Shown here: positions 7,285 to 15,345 of the stretch, piece after piece
Layout: every line of letters begins with the position of its first letter
How positions within the stretch are numbered: position 1 is the stretch's first letter
Assembly: GCA_964483465.1 (NCBI GenBank)
Contig: CAZABG010000047.1
Location: 1-19,452, forward strand
DNA length: 19,452 bases
Source: CAZABG01 sp964483465
GTDB taxonomy: Bacteria > Chlamydiota > Chlamydiia > Chlamydiales > Parachlamydiaceae
Reading direction: 5' to 3'
The notes under the pieces: generated by a model
The model's database searches: none
What the model was told of the DNA's origin: nothing
The model's input: the letters and a program-made list of their open reading frames with translations, nothing else
Program-made: the position numbers and the translations under genes

Positions 7285-8415
7285 CTATAAACTTAAAGGC
7301 TTATGCCCACTTAACTCCATTTTGGAGTGACTAAGTGCGAGCGCTATAACATGATGCATATCAAAATATCTGTACATCGCAAGCCTTCCGCCAAATAATA
7401 TGTTTGTTTCTTTATTGCATAATGCTTTGTATTGATCCATTTTCTTTCTATCTTTATCAGTATTCACAGGATAATACGGCTCTTCTTGATCAACGTGCGA
7501 AAACTCTCTCATAATAACCGTCACATCTTTTTTTATTGTCCTTTCGCGGTGAAGATGTTTGGGTTCATGTATGCGGGTATAAGGAACATCGACATCGGCA
7601 TAATTCATAACGGCTGTACCTTGAAAGTCGTCGATAGCTAACCTTTCTACCTCAAAACGCACAGATCTCCAGTTTAAACGTCCATGACAGTAATCAAAAT
7701 ATCGATCAATCGGACCTGTATAAACTATCTTGTCTGCAATCGATTCCCAATGAGCTCTATCGGAAAAAAAATCGACATTCAACTCGACAGGAACATCCTT
7801 TAACATGCGTTCAAAAATAGGGGTATAGCCATCTACCGGAACGCCTTGATAGAGATCATCGAAGTAACTATCAAAATATGAATTTCGTACAGGTAGGCGA
7901 TTAATAATGCTTGCCGGAAGCTCTTTAGGATCTCTTTGCCATTGTTTTAGAGTATAGCCTTTTATAAAAGCTTCATACAAATCAATCCCAATTAAACTTA
8001 TAGCTTTTTCTTCAAAGTTCTTCGTCGAAGAATTTACAGAACGCCTTTCGTTTAAAAAAGCCTCAACTTGACCCGGACTTAACTCTAGTCCATAAAATGA
8101 GTTTATCGTTCCAAGATTTATTGGCATCGAATAAACTCTTCCGCCGTGTTTAGTTAAAACTCTATGCTGATAGCGATTAAATTCTGAAAACTGATTGATA
8201 TAATCCCAGATCGCTTTATTGTCGGTATGAAATAAATGAGTTCCGTATTTATGAATGAGAATATTTGTATCTTCGTACGTGTATGAGAAACAATTCCCGC
8301 CAATATGATTTCGCCTCTCGATGACCAGAACCGATTTTTGCGCTTCCTTCAATTGTTGAGCAAAAACAGAGCCGTAGAGTCCGCTGCCAACTATTAAATA
8401 ATCATATTTTTTCAT
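7285..8415 (-). CDS. glf: UDP-galactopyranose mutase
   Basis: Flavoenzyme that interconverts UDP-galactopyranose and UDP-galactofuranose in the cytoplasm, supplying Galf for surface glycans. The 376 aa length is normal. The N-terminal FAD-binding fold shows IVGSGLYGSVFA (8-19) and the VIERRNHIGGN turn (31-41). Further family marks are HKYGTHLFHT (55-64), the mobile-loop KQWQRDP with Trp159 and INRLPVR with Arg173, YTRIHEPKH (279-287) with Arg281, and the C-terminal FGGRLAMYRYFDMH (341-354), which carries the Arg and Tyr residues that hold the substrate and flavin. Its ATG overlaps the stop of the upstream glycosyltransferase by four bases (ATGA), so the two are coupled. Galf is not part of the known Chlamydiaceae lipooligosaccharide, which makes the gene noteworthy here. 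Confidence 0.96.
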   Translation of the reverse strand: MKKYDYLIVGSGLYGSVFAQQLKEAQKSVLVIERRNHIGGNCFSYTYEDTNILIHKYGTHLFHTDNKAIWDYINQFSEFNRYQHRVLTKHGGRVYSMPINLGTINSFYGLELSPGQVEAFLNERRSVNSSTKNFEEKAISLIGIDLYEAFIKGYTLKQWQRDPKELPASIINRLPVRNSYFDSYFDDLYQGVPVDGYTPIFERMLKDVPVELNVDFFSDRAHWESIADKIVYTGPIDRYFDYCHGRLNWRSVRFEVERLAIDDFQGTAVMNYADVDVPYTRIHEPKHLHRERTIKKDVTVIMREFSHVDQEEPYYPVNTDKDRKKMDQYKALCNKETNILFGGRLAMYRYFDMHHVIALALSHSKMELSGHKPLSL

Positions 8416-9578
8416 TTGTTGATCCTTAAAGTCTTTAGCAATCGATCTGCAAAACTCTCTCTCTTTTGACTTTCTTTAAAAACTTTATAGGCATTTTGTG
8501 TGATTCTATCAGCTTCGTCTGAATTTTTAAGATAAAAGTCGCATTTTTCTTCAAGATCCTCATAATCCCATCGAACAGGAATATATGTTTCATAAGGAAT
8601 GTATACATTTGGCCAGGTTTCTATATGACTCATGTCTGGTTTTATCAATAGACTATGATAAACGATAGCCTCAAAGTCTCTCCAGCAGACTTCTCCAAAC
8701 CCAAACGGGCTTATACATATCCTGCTGTATTTCACTTCATCGTTATATTGATTTTGTGTAACCCTATCCATTGAGTTTATAATTTTTGATTTAGAATTAA
8801 ATGTCTCAAGTTTTTTAAACGCAACGTATCTCAAAGGGTAGATCCACTGATCAGAATTTGTTGTACCTCTATAAAGAATATCGATTTTTTTATCCGATGC
8901 TCGAGATAAGGGATTTCTTGCAGCTAATTTACGGATTTTGTCATCTAAAGCTATATTCCAACCGACACTGATTTTTGCGAGATCTTGATCAGATAAGGGC
9001 TTTGTCTGTAAAACATGGTGTTTTTTTAAATCAATTTTGAATTCCTTAAAACAATAATCAGTTAAATTTGATTTTCCTTCGTATGTTTGCAAATATTTTT
9101 CTCTTTCTAAATATGCCTGTTTTTTTACGTAAATATCTAAAAAAGGCATAAGCTCCGCAAACTGGATATTTAGATCGTCATCCCCATCAAAGTAAATTAA
9201 TCTTGTGTCTACTCCTTTTGATTTAAAAAAATAATCGACCAGTTCAAGCACTAATTCATTTGGAGTAAACCAAGCAAGTTTGATCCCTATAGTGTCGTAA
9301 TGCAAAAGTTCGGATCTTGATAGGCTTTTAGCATCTTTAATAAGTAAATGGTTAAAAATGATATTGTGATGCTTTCGAAGGTATCCGCGATTGTAATATA
9401 AAGGCGAAAACTGTTGTTCACTTGTATAAAATAAATTATCGCTTACTAAAAGAATACGATAAGGTTTGGTTTCGCGATCTAATTTATATGCGATTGATTG
9501 AGCTTTGTAAAGCCAAGGATTGTAAACAAACTTTGATTGATCAAATATCCTAAACAATTTTTGTTTAATAGTCATCAT
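8412..9578 (-). CDS. Probable glycosyltransferase (CgeB/exostosin-like C-terminus)
   Basis: Likely transfers a sugar onto a surface glycan. With ATG at 9578 it has 388 aa; an ATG at 9575 and a TTG at 9584 are alternatives, and none has a clear Shine-Dalgarno. An acidic run DGDDD (131-135) could bind metal and nucleotide sugar. The C-terminal stretch SPFGFGEVCWRDFEA (290-304), followed by LLIKPDM and a Trp/Tyr-rich segment with YEDLEEK, resembles the donor-binding half of GT-B enzymes of the CgeB/exostosin type. No membrane segment or signal peptide is seen. It is the first gene of a minus-strand run with glf (ATGA overlap) and waaA, so a galactofuranosyltransferase role is attractive but unproven. 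Parts of the coding DNA are strikingly AT-rich (a sampled 60 bases at 9061 hold 16 G/C), hinting at transfer. Confidence 0.75.
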   Translation of the reverse strand: MMTIKQKLFRIFDQSKFVYNPWLYKAQSIAYKLDRETKPYRILLVSDNLFYTSEQQFSPLYYNRGYLRKHHNIIFNHLLIKDAKSLSRSELLHYDTIGIKLAWFTPNELVLELVDYFFKSKGVDTRLIYFDGDDDLNIQFAELMPFLDIYVKKQAYLEREKYLQTYEGKSNLTDYCFKEFKIDLKKHHVLQTKPLSDQDLAKISVGWNIALDDKIRKLAARNPLSRASDKKIDILYRGTTNSDQWIYPLRYVAFKKLETFNSKSKIINSMDRVTQNQYNDEVKYSRICISPFGFGEVCWRDFEAIVYHSLLIKPDMSHIETWPNVYIPYETYIPVRWDYEDLEEKCDFYLKNSDEADRITQNAYKVFKESQKRESFADRLLKTLRINK

Positions 9579-9758
9579 ATACAATTGTAATACATTTATT
9601 TTTTAGCTAACACATCAAATCAAATTTATGAATATTTTTAAATAAATTAAAATTTATACAATGTTCATATCCAAGCTTTTAAATCAAACTTCCAGCTATA
9701 TCCTTTCTTCTGCTGTTTCCTTTGAATGAAAACCGCATCCCTTGCTACGATGGAGCGC
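9579..9758. other. AT-rich divergent intergenic region
   Basis: This region separates the minus-strand glycosyltransferase-glf-waaA run from the plus-strand kdsB operon. The 9579-9665 part is extremely AT-rich. A TATACA at 9655-9660 and several weak boxes on the minus strand were looked at, but no -35/-10 pair with correct spacing stands out in either direction. Promoters for both runs are expected here from layout only. Confidence 0.35.
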
Positions 9759-10505
9759 ATGGAAATTATTGGGATTATACCCGCTCGTTATCAAAGCCAA
9801 CGCTTTCCCGGAAAACCGCTTGCCAAGATTCACGATAAAACGCTTATTGAGCACACTTATTTAAATGCGAGGCGCGTTAAGGGAATAGATCATTTGATCA
9901 TCGCGACGGATGATAAAAGAATATTTGATCACGCAAAAAGTTTTGACGCCGATGTCGTCATGACCTCTCCCGACTGCCCTACCGGCTCCGATAGACTTGC
10001 AGAGGTTATTAATACGGATCCAAGATTTAAGGGTTGCTCTATCGTGGTCAACATTCAAGGCGATGAACCCATTGTAGATCCTAAAGCGATCGAGGCAATT
10101 ATCTTTAAATTAAAAGAAGATAAAGACGCCGTCATGTCGACTGCGGCAACAAGACTTTCTGAAGAAGAAGCTTTAAGCTCTTCCGTTGTAAAAGTCGTAT
10201 GCGACATTAATGGCAGAGCGCTTTATTTCAGTCGCAGTTTAATTCCGGGAAGTTTGAAGAAAAAGGAATTTCCCTTTCTTAAACATTTGGGCCTTTACGC
10301 TTATCGACGCGAATTTCTATTAAAATATAGCACCCTCTCTCCTACCCCCCTTCAAATTCATGAAGATTTGGAACAGCTAAAAGTGTTAGAACACGGCTAT
10401 TCCATACAGGTCGCGCTTGTAAAAGAGGGCGGAATTGGGGTTGATTTACCTGAAGACATTCAAAAAGTGGAAAAACGACTATGGCAACAAAATACATCTT
10501 TGTAA
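9759..10505 (+). CDS. kdsB: CMP-Kdo synthetase (3-deoxy-manno-octulosonate cytidylyltransferase)
   Basis: Activates Kdo with CTP to CMP-Kdo in the cytoplasm, the donor used by WaaA. With ATG at 9759 it has 248 aa, the normal length. It shows the nucleotidyltransferase signature IPARYQSQRFPGKPLA (7-22), IIATDD (47-52), NIQGDEP (98-104) with the metal-binding Asp, ALYFSRS (154-160), HEDLEQLK (201-208) and VDLPEDI (228-234). The start at 9759 is chosen because GGAG (9752-9755) lies just before it and the family normally begins a few residues before the signature. ATGs at 9726 and 9750 are in frame and cannot be excluded. Its 3' end overlaps pyrG by 25 bases; the pairing of a CTP-consuming enzyme with CTP synthase is typical of chlamydiae. 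Confidence 0.96.
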   Translation: MEIIGIIPARYQSQRFPGKPLAKIHDKTLIEHTYLNARRVKGIDHLIIATDDKRIFDHAKSFDADVVMTSPDCPTGSDRLAEVINTDPRFKGCSIVVNIQGDEPIVDPKAIEAIIFKLKEDKDAVMSTAATRLSEEEALSSSVVKVVCDINGRALYFSRSLIPGSLKKKEFPFLKHLGLYAYRREFLLKYSTLSPTPLQIHEDLEQLKVLEHGYSIQVALVKEGGIGVDLPEDIQKVEKRLWQQNTSL

Positions 10506-12091
10506 CCGGGGGCGTTTGCTCCTCTCTTGGTAAAGGGCTAACTTCCGCATCGATCGGCCTGCTCCTTGAAAAAAAAGGTTTAAAGATAGCTCTTCTAAAA
10601 CTAGATCCCTATTTGAACGTCGATCCAGGCACGATGAGCCCCTATCAGCATGGCGAAGTCTATGTAACAGATGACGGCGCTGAAACAGATCTCGATCTTG
10701 GACACTATTACCGCTTTACGAATTCGCCTTTAACACGCTCGTCTAGCGCAACTTCCGGGCAGATCTATAATTTAGTCATTAAACGTGAACGCCAAGGCGA
10801 TTATTTAGGGAAAACCGTCCAAGTAATTCCTCATGTGACTGACGAAATACAGGCGCGTATTCTGCAATGCGCAAAACAAGATGATGTAGACGTTGTTCTA
10901 GTTGAGATTGGCGGAACAGTCGGCGATATCGAATCTTTACCTTTTATCGAAGCGATAAGACAATTTCGCTATGAACATCCAAAAGAGTGCATCAACATTC
11001 ATTTAACCTACGTTCCCTATTTGAGGGCAGCGGGAGAAGTAAAGTCAAAACCTACCCAGCAATCGGTTCAGCTATTACGAAATCTTGGAATCATTCCCGA
11101 TATTATTCTATGCCGCTGCGAAGAGTCCCTTTCCGAAGAAGTAAAAGACAAGATCAGTCTTTTCTGCAGCGTCCAGAGAAAAGCGGTATTCGATGAGCCC
11201 GATGTCAAAAATTCAATTTATGAAGTCCCTCTCATGCTTCATGAACAAGGCCTTGACAAGATGGTCTGCGAGCTGCTTGATCTTCCAGTCAAAAAGCAAG
11301 AAAAGATGGACGAATGGCAAAAAATCATTCACTCCATTAAAAATCCAAAAAAGAAAATTACGATCGGTGTTGTAGGAAAATATGTACAGCATCAAGATGC
11401 CTACAAATCGGTTTATGAAGGCCTTAGACACGCAGCTATCTTCCATCAGGTAGAGCTCGAAATCAAATCTTTTGAAGCCGATCGCGTTCTTGAAAAAGGG
11501 ACTGTCGAGGAATTCATTAAAGGATGCGACGGGTATCTTGTTCCTGGAGGCTTTGGCGAAAGGGGCTGGATGGGCAAAATCATGACCGCAAAATATTGCC
11601 GCGAAAAGAAAATTCCTTATTTTGGCATATGCCTCGGCATGCAGGTAATGGCAGTTGAATTCGCAAGACACGCAGCCGGCCTTAAAGACGCGAATTCAAC
11701 CGAAATAGATCCTTTTACTCCACACCCCATCATTTCCCTTTTAAGCGAACAAAGAGATGTGCAAGAACTTGGCGGCACGATGCGCCTTGGAGCCTACAAT
11801 TGCCACCTAAAAAAGGGCAGCCATGCGTACAAAGCCTATGGCAAAGAGGTGGTATCTGAAAGACATCGCCATCGTTATGAATTCAACAATAAATTCCTCG
11901 AAAAGATGGAGCCGAAAGGCTTCAAGGTTGTGGGCATACTCGAAGGGGGCAATTTATGCGAAGTGGCCGAAGTGGAAGATCATCCCTGGATGGTAGGCGT
12001 TCAGTACCATCCTGAATTTAAATCTAAACCGACCGATCCCCATCCTCTTTTCAGAGATTTCGTAGGAGCTGCGATTAAGCATGCGAAGTAG
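10481..12091 (+). CDS. pyrG: CTP synthase
   Basis: Makes CTP from UTP, ATP and glutamine. At 536 aa it is of normal length with both domains. The N-terminal synthetase domain has the P-loop GGVCSSLGKG (10-19), LDPYLNVDPGTMSP (41-54), the Mg-binding DDGAETDLDLGHY (64-76) and EIGGTVGDIES (142-152). The C-terminal class I glutamine amidotransferase domain (from about 293) has the oxyanion region PGGFGERG (355-362), the nucleophile Cys384 in FGICLGMQ, and His510/Glu512 in QYHPEF, so the triad is complete. It starts inside the end of kdsB and its stop lies within yqgF (11-base overlap), giving a tightly coupled operon. CTP feeds both RNA/lipid synthesis and KdsB next door. Confidence 0.98.
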   Translation: MATKYIFVTGGVCSSLGKGLTSASIGLLLEKKGLKIALLKLDPYLNVDPGTMSPYQHGEVYVTDDGAETDLDLGHYYRFTNSPLTRSSSATSGQIYNLVIKRERQGDYLGKTVQVIPHVTDEIQARILQCAKQDDVDVVLVEIGGTVGDIESLPFIEAIRQFRYEHPKECINIHLTYVPYLRAAGEVKSKPTQQSVQLLRNLGIIPDIILCRCEESLSEEVKDKISLFCSVQRKAVFDEPDVKNSIYEVPLMLHEQGLDKMVCELLDLPVKKQEKMDEWQKIIHSIKNPKKKITIGVVGKYVQHQDAYKSVYEGLRHAAIFHQVELEIKSFEADRVLEKGTVEEFIKGCDGYLVPGGFGERGWMGKIMTAKYCREKKIPYFGICLGMQVMAVEFARHAAGLKDANSTEIDPFTPHPIISLLSEQRDVQELGGTMRLGAYNCHLKKGSHAYKAYGKEVVSERHRHRYEFNNKFLEKMEPKGFKVVGILEGGNLCEVAEVEDHPWMVGVQYHPEFKSKPTDPHPLFRDFVGAAIKHAK

Positions 12092-12545
12092 AATCATTGC
12101 GATAGATTTTGGACTTAAGAGAATTGGCGTTGCCATTTCCGACGAATCTAAAATCATCGCAACCCCTTTTAAAACCATATTTACTGAAAAAAAGGGTGAA
12201 GACACTGCAAAAAAACTAATCAATGAATTAAAAGCCGATGCTTTATCAAGAAAGTATACGATTGAAAAAATAATCGTTGGAATGCCTTTCATGATGAATG
12301 GAAAAATGGGATTTCTCGCCGATGAAGTCACTCACTTTATCGAAATGCTAAAAAATTTAATCGATTGTCCCATTTTACCCTGGGACGAACGATTAACGAC
12401 CGCGCAAGCGGAAAAGAGTCTTCTTGAATCCGAGTTAACTCGCCGCAGAAGATCTCAAATCGTTGATTCTATCGCAGCTATCATCATCCTGCAAAGTTAT
12501 CTAGACCATATCTCTTTTCAAAAATCACAAGATAGCATTACTTAA
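12081..12545 (+). CDS. yqgF: YqgF/RuvX family RNase H-fold protein
   Basis: Putative nuclease of the RNase H/RuvC fold. Homologues are linked to 16S rRNA 5' end processing and to Holliday-junction resolution; which applies here is not visible. At 154 aa it is slightly longer than many family members. Acidic residues expected for metal binding are present: Asp9 in AIDFGLKRIGVA, Glu103 region in WDERLTTAQAEKSL (101-114) and Asp129 in RSQIVDSIAA. IIVGMPFMMNGKMG (64-77) is the usual central motif with the second residue cluster altered. It overlaps pyrG by 11 bases and has only a distant GGAG, suggesting translational coupling. The position between pyrG and zwf is conserved in Chlamydia trachomatis. 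Confidence 0.95.
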   Translation: MRSRIIAIDFGLKRIGVAISDESKIIATPFKTIFTEKKGEDTAKKLINELKADALSRKYTIEKIIVGMPFMMNGKMGFLADEVTHFIEMLKNLIDCPILPWDERLTTAQAEKSLLESELTRRRRSQIVDSIAAIIILQSYLDHISFQKSQDSIT

Positions 12546-12640
12546 GTAACTTGAAAAGAAAGACTATAAAGCACTCGAATCTCGAATTTTACATACCCTC
12601 CACTTTCCAAAAATAGAAATACTCTCTATCTTATAAACTT

Positions 12641-14161
12641 ATGAATCCCTTACAAGATCGCTCCCGAGAGCAAAAGAATCCAAAACCCTGTATTTTAGTC
12701 ATTTTTGGCGCAAGCGGCGACTTGACTAATAGAAAACTCGTTCCCGCTCTTTATAATCTTTCTAAAGAAGGGCTTCTCCCCTCTCATTTTGCCTGCGTAG
12801 GCTTCGCAAGACGCGATAAATCGAATGACGATTTCCGAAAAGAGATGCTTGAAGGTATCGAGAAATTCTCCCGCACAAAACCGCTTGATCATGATGTGTG
12901 GAAAAATTTTTCCGAACATCTTTTTTATCATCGCTCCGAATTTGATAACGATGAAGGTTATGAATCTTTAAAAACTTTACTAAGCGAACTTGAAAAGAAG
13001 TTTGAAACGGGCGGAAATGTAATATTTTATCTCTCCGTTCCCCCGAGCTATTTTCCAGACATTGTTGGACGCCTGAATAAACACGGCCTCATCAATAAAA
13101 CAAAAGATAAATTCACGCGCGTTATTATTGAAAAGCCTTTCGGAACTGATTTAAAAAGTGCTATCGCGCTTCAAAACGATCTCACGAAACACCTTGACGA
13201 AAGCCAAATTTATCGTATCGATCACTACCTTGGAAAAGAGACCGTACAAAACTTACTTGTTTTCCGATTTACAAACCCGATTTTTGAAACCCTTTGGAAT
13301 CACGACCACATTGATAATGTCCAAATTACCGTAGCGGAAGAAATCGGGATAGGTACAAGAGGCAAATTTTGGGAAGAAGCCGGCATGCTTCGAGATATAG
13401 TTCAAAACCACATGATGCAGCTTGTATCACTTGTCGCGATGGAGCCGCCGATCAATTTATCGGCAGATAGCATCCGTGATGAAAAAGTTAAAGTCGTGCA
13501 AGCGATACGTCCATTTCCTGTCCATCATCTTGAAAAACATATTGTTCGAGGTCAGTATGGAGCTGGCCTTGTAAATGGGGAAGAGGTTCGAGCCTATCGC
13601 CAGGAAGACAATGTAAACCGCGAATCAAGAGTAGAAACCTATGTAGCCTGCAAACTCTTCATCGATAACTGGCGTTGGGCAAATGTCCCCTTTTATCTTA
13701 GAGCCGGTAAAAGGCTTCCAAAAAGAGTAACTGAAATTTCAATCACTTTTAAAAGAGCGCCTCTCGTCCTCTTTCAAAATCCGCAAAATATGCTTCAGCC
13801 GAATGTATTGGTAATACGTATTCAACCGGATGAGGGAATCTCTCTTAAAATGAATTGCAAAGTGCCTGGCTTAAATACCATGATTCAACCGGTAAAAATG
13901 GATTTCCGTTATGGCAGCTACTTTGGATCCACCCCTCCCGAAGCCTATGAACGTTTAATCGTAGACTGTATGGCAGGCGACTCTACCCTATTCGCAAGAG
14001 ACGACGAAGTCCTTGCTTCCTGGGAGCTCTTTACACCTGTTCTTGAAAAGTGGCATTCAGAAAAAGGACCTCATTTCCCAAATTACGATTCAGGAACCTG
14101 GGGGCCGCATTCTGCGGATGAGCTCCTTAAAGAAGACGGCCGTGAATGGAGACGGCTATGA
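12641..14161 (+). CDS. zwf: Glucose-6-phosphate 1-dehydrogenase
   Basis: Oxidises glucose 6-phosphate to 6-phosphogluconolactone with NADP+, the first step of the oxidative pentose phosphate route. At 506 aa it is full length. The dinucleotide fold is IFGASGDLTNRKL (21-33), followed by IEKPFGTD (163-170), and the substrate/catalytic site is RIDHYLGKE (192-200), including the catalytic His. Further conserved parts are WEEAGMLRDIVQNHMMQ and YLRAGKRLPKR. It begins 95 bases after yqgF; neither a Shine-Dalgarno nor a convincing promoter is seen in that gap, so it may still be read from the upstream operon. Its TGA overlaps the next ATG as ATGA, tying it directly to the OpcA-like protein that is predicted to work with it. 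Confidence 0.98.
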   Translation: MNPLQDRSREQKNPKPCILVIFGASGDLTNRKLVPALYNLSKEGLLPSHFACVGFARRDKSNDDFRKEMLEGIEKFSRTKPLDHDVWKNFSEHLFYHRSEFDNDEGYESLKTLLSELEKKFETGGNVIFYLSVPPSYFPDIVGRLNKHGLINKTKDKFTRVIIEKPFGTDLKSAIALQNDLTKHLDESQIYRIDHYLGKETVQNLLVFRFTNPIFETLWNHDHIDNVQITVAEEIGIGTRGKFWEEAGMLRDIVQNHMMQLVSLVAMEPPINLSADSIRDEKVKVVQAIRPFPVHHLEKHIVRGQYGAGLVNGEEVRAYRQEDNVNRESRVETYVACKLFIDNWRWANVPFYLRAGKRLPKRVTEISITFKRAPLVLFQNPQNMLQPNVLVIRIQPDEGISLKMNCKVPGLNTMIQPVKMDFRYGSYFGSTPPEAYERLIVDCMAGDSTLFARDDEVLASWELFTPVLEKWHSEKGPHFPNYDSGTWGPHSADELLKEDGREWRRL

Positions 14162-15123
14162 TCCTCTCCGATCCTTCCAAGATTGAAGGAGAATTAACAA
14201 AGCTTTTTGCAGAAAAAGGGATTAAATCAAGAGCATCGCTTTTTAATTTGATTGTTTATGTATCATCAGAAGAGCGCTCAAGATATATTAAGAGCCTGCT
14301 TAGTAAACTTACTGAGAAATTCCCTTGCCGAATCTTATTCCTTTATATAAGACCTGATCATAAGCTCGAATTTAAAATATCAGCTGACGTTAAAGAAAAT
14401 ATTCCTTGTGATTTCATTGAAATTACTCTTAGCGCATCCGATGAAAAAAAGGCGTCGTTCCTACTTCTCCCTCTGTTAATACCAGATATTCCCATTTTTG
14501 CTCTGTGGGGAGACGATCCAACACTCGATAAAACCATACTACCCGCTCTCTATCCGTATGTGGATCGAGTCGTATTTGACTCATTCTGCATTAAAGATAT
14601 TCATTCTTTCGCGGACCGCATGCTTGAAAGACATGATGCGAAATATCGCGATGTAAATTGGGCTGCGATTTCCGGATGGAGACAAATCCTTGCCAATACG
14701 ATTGACAATCTAGAAGAAATAAAGCATGTCAAGAAAGCAAACGAAGTTATTATCGAGTATAACGGCGATGAAACGCCGGGCCTTCCAAATCCAGAAATTC
14801 AAGCCTTTTACTTAAAGGCTTGGCTGCAAGCCAAGCTTCATTATGAGGATAAAGTTAAATTTACTTTAACTCCCCTTTCCAATCATGGCTCTCGTCCCGG
14901 AGATATCATTTCGATTGTCATTAAAGGAGAGAATAATTCGTTTTTTAACTACCGACGAAAAAACTTTGCCTGCGAAATTCATATCGAGTTTGGCGATTAT
15001 TGCGAAATGCCTGAAAGCCTTCCTTTAGCTCATGTTCAAAGAGGATTTAGATTCTGGCGCGAAATCTTTTTTGAAGATATATCGCAGGACTATCGTCTCA
15101 TGCTTCAACGCCTGAAAAATTAA
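14158..15123 (+). CDS. OpcA-like G6PDH assembly/regulatory protein
   Basis: Resembles OpcA, which in cyanobacteria and actinobacteria helps activate or assemble glucose-6-phosphate dehydrogenase. Family-like marks are LLIPDIPIFALWGDDP (106-121), then DRVVFDS (136-142), and DVNWAAISGWRQ (165-176), where OpcA proteins have an Asp-Leu-x-Trp...Pro/Gly-Trp-Arg pattern. With ATG at 14158 it has 321 aa. This start is chosen over 14146 because GGAG (14148-14151) lies six bases upstream and the ATG overlaps the zwf stop. Cysteines are at 57, 84, 144, 272 and 282; redox control is known for cyanobacterial OpcA, but whether these cysteines match was not testable. No signal peptide is seen. It sits between zwf and pgl, a slot that is empty in Chlamydia trachomatis. 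Assignment rests on motifs plus context, not on an alignment. Confidence 0.82.
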   Translation: MILSDPSKIEGELTKLFAEKGIKSRASLFNLIVYVSSEERSRYIKSLLSKLTEKFPCRILFLYIRPDHKLEFKISADVKENIPCDFIEITLSASDEKKASFLLLPLLIPDIPIFALWGDDPTLDKTILPALYPYVDRVVFDSFCIKDIHSFADRMLERHDAKYRDVNWAAISGWRQILANTIDNLEEIKHVKKANEVIIEYNGDETPGLPNPEIQAFYLKAWLQAKLHYEDKVKFTLTPLSNHGSRPGDIISIVIKGENNSFFNYRRKNFACEIHIEFGDYCEMPESLPLAHVQRGFRFWREIFFEDISQDYRLMLQRLKN

Positions 15124-15140
15124 GGCAGAAGGATGAAGGC
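15122..15140 (+). repeat. Dispersed copy of the GA-rich repeat
   Basis: AAGGCAGAAGGATGAAGGC directly follows the stop of the OpcA-like gene and matches 18 of 19 bases of 7220-7238 in the waaA leader, in the same orientation on the plus strand. The following bases (TTAAAGGATGAA) continue the GA-rich pattern. Confidence 0.65.
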
Positions 15141-15161
15141 TTAAAGGATGAATTCAAATAA

Positions 15162-15260
15162 GGGGGCTGCTTTGCAGTCTTTATAATAAAGGCGCCTTTA
15201 GCGCCTCAGCTGCCCCACCGAAGGTGGGATCCATAGTTTATGCAGTCAAAGACTGCATGA
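15162..15260. other. Cluster of four small hairpins in the opcA-pgl gap
   Basis: Four perfect inverted repeats follow one another in under 100 bases: CTGC-TTT-GCAG (15167-15177), AGGCGC-CTTTA-GCGCCT (15190-15206), CCCACC-GAA-GGTGGG (15214-15228) and ATGCAGTC-AAA-GACTGCAT (15240-15258). TGCAGTC also occurs at 15173-15179, so alternative long-range pairings with 15251-15257 are possible. None is followed by a T run, so this is not a classic intrinsic terminator. It could be a structured RNA in the mRNA between opcA and pgl, a processing or attenuation site, or a short palindromic repeat element. The rest of the gap (15261-15345) shows no clear promoter. Confidence 0.6.
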
Positions 15261-15345
15261 ACGTGATCCTGTTAATAACTTAGGGTTGTAATATTCGTTA
15301 AAATGTCTCATGATTTCGTAAACAATTCAAATATCGTGTAGTCTC

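Noticed and set aside
10987..11671. Several open frames inside pyrG on both strands
   Set aside because: They are shadows of a complete CTP synthase with all catalytic residues.
12546..12640. A zwf promoter in the 95-base gap after yqgF
   Set aside because: TATAAA boxes occur at 12565 and 12632, but the only TTGAAA (12551) is eight bases from the first and nothing suitable precedes the second.
15190..15228. Intrinsic terminator after the OpcA-like gene
   Set aside because: The hairpins are GC-rich and perfect but are followed by mixed sequence, not a T run, on either strand.
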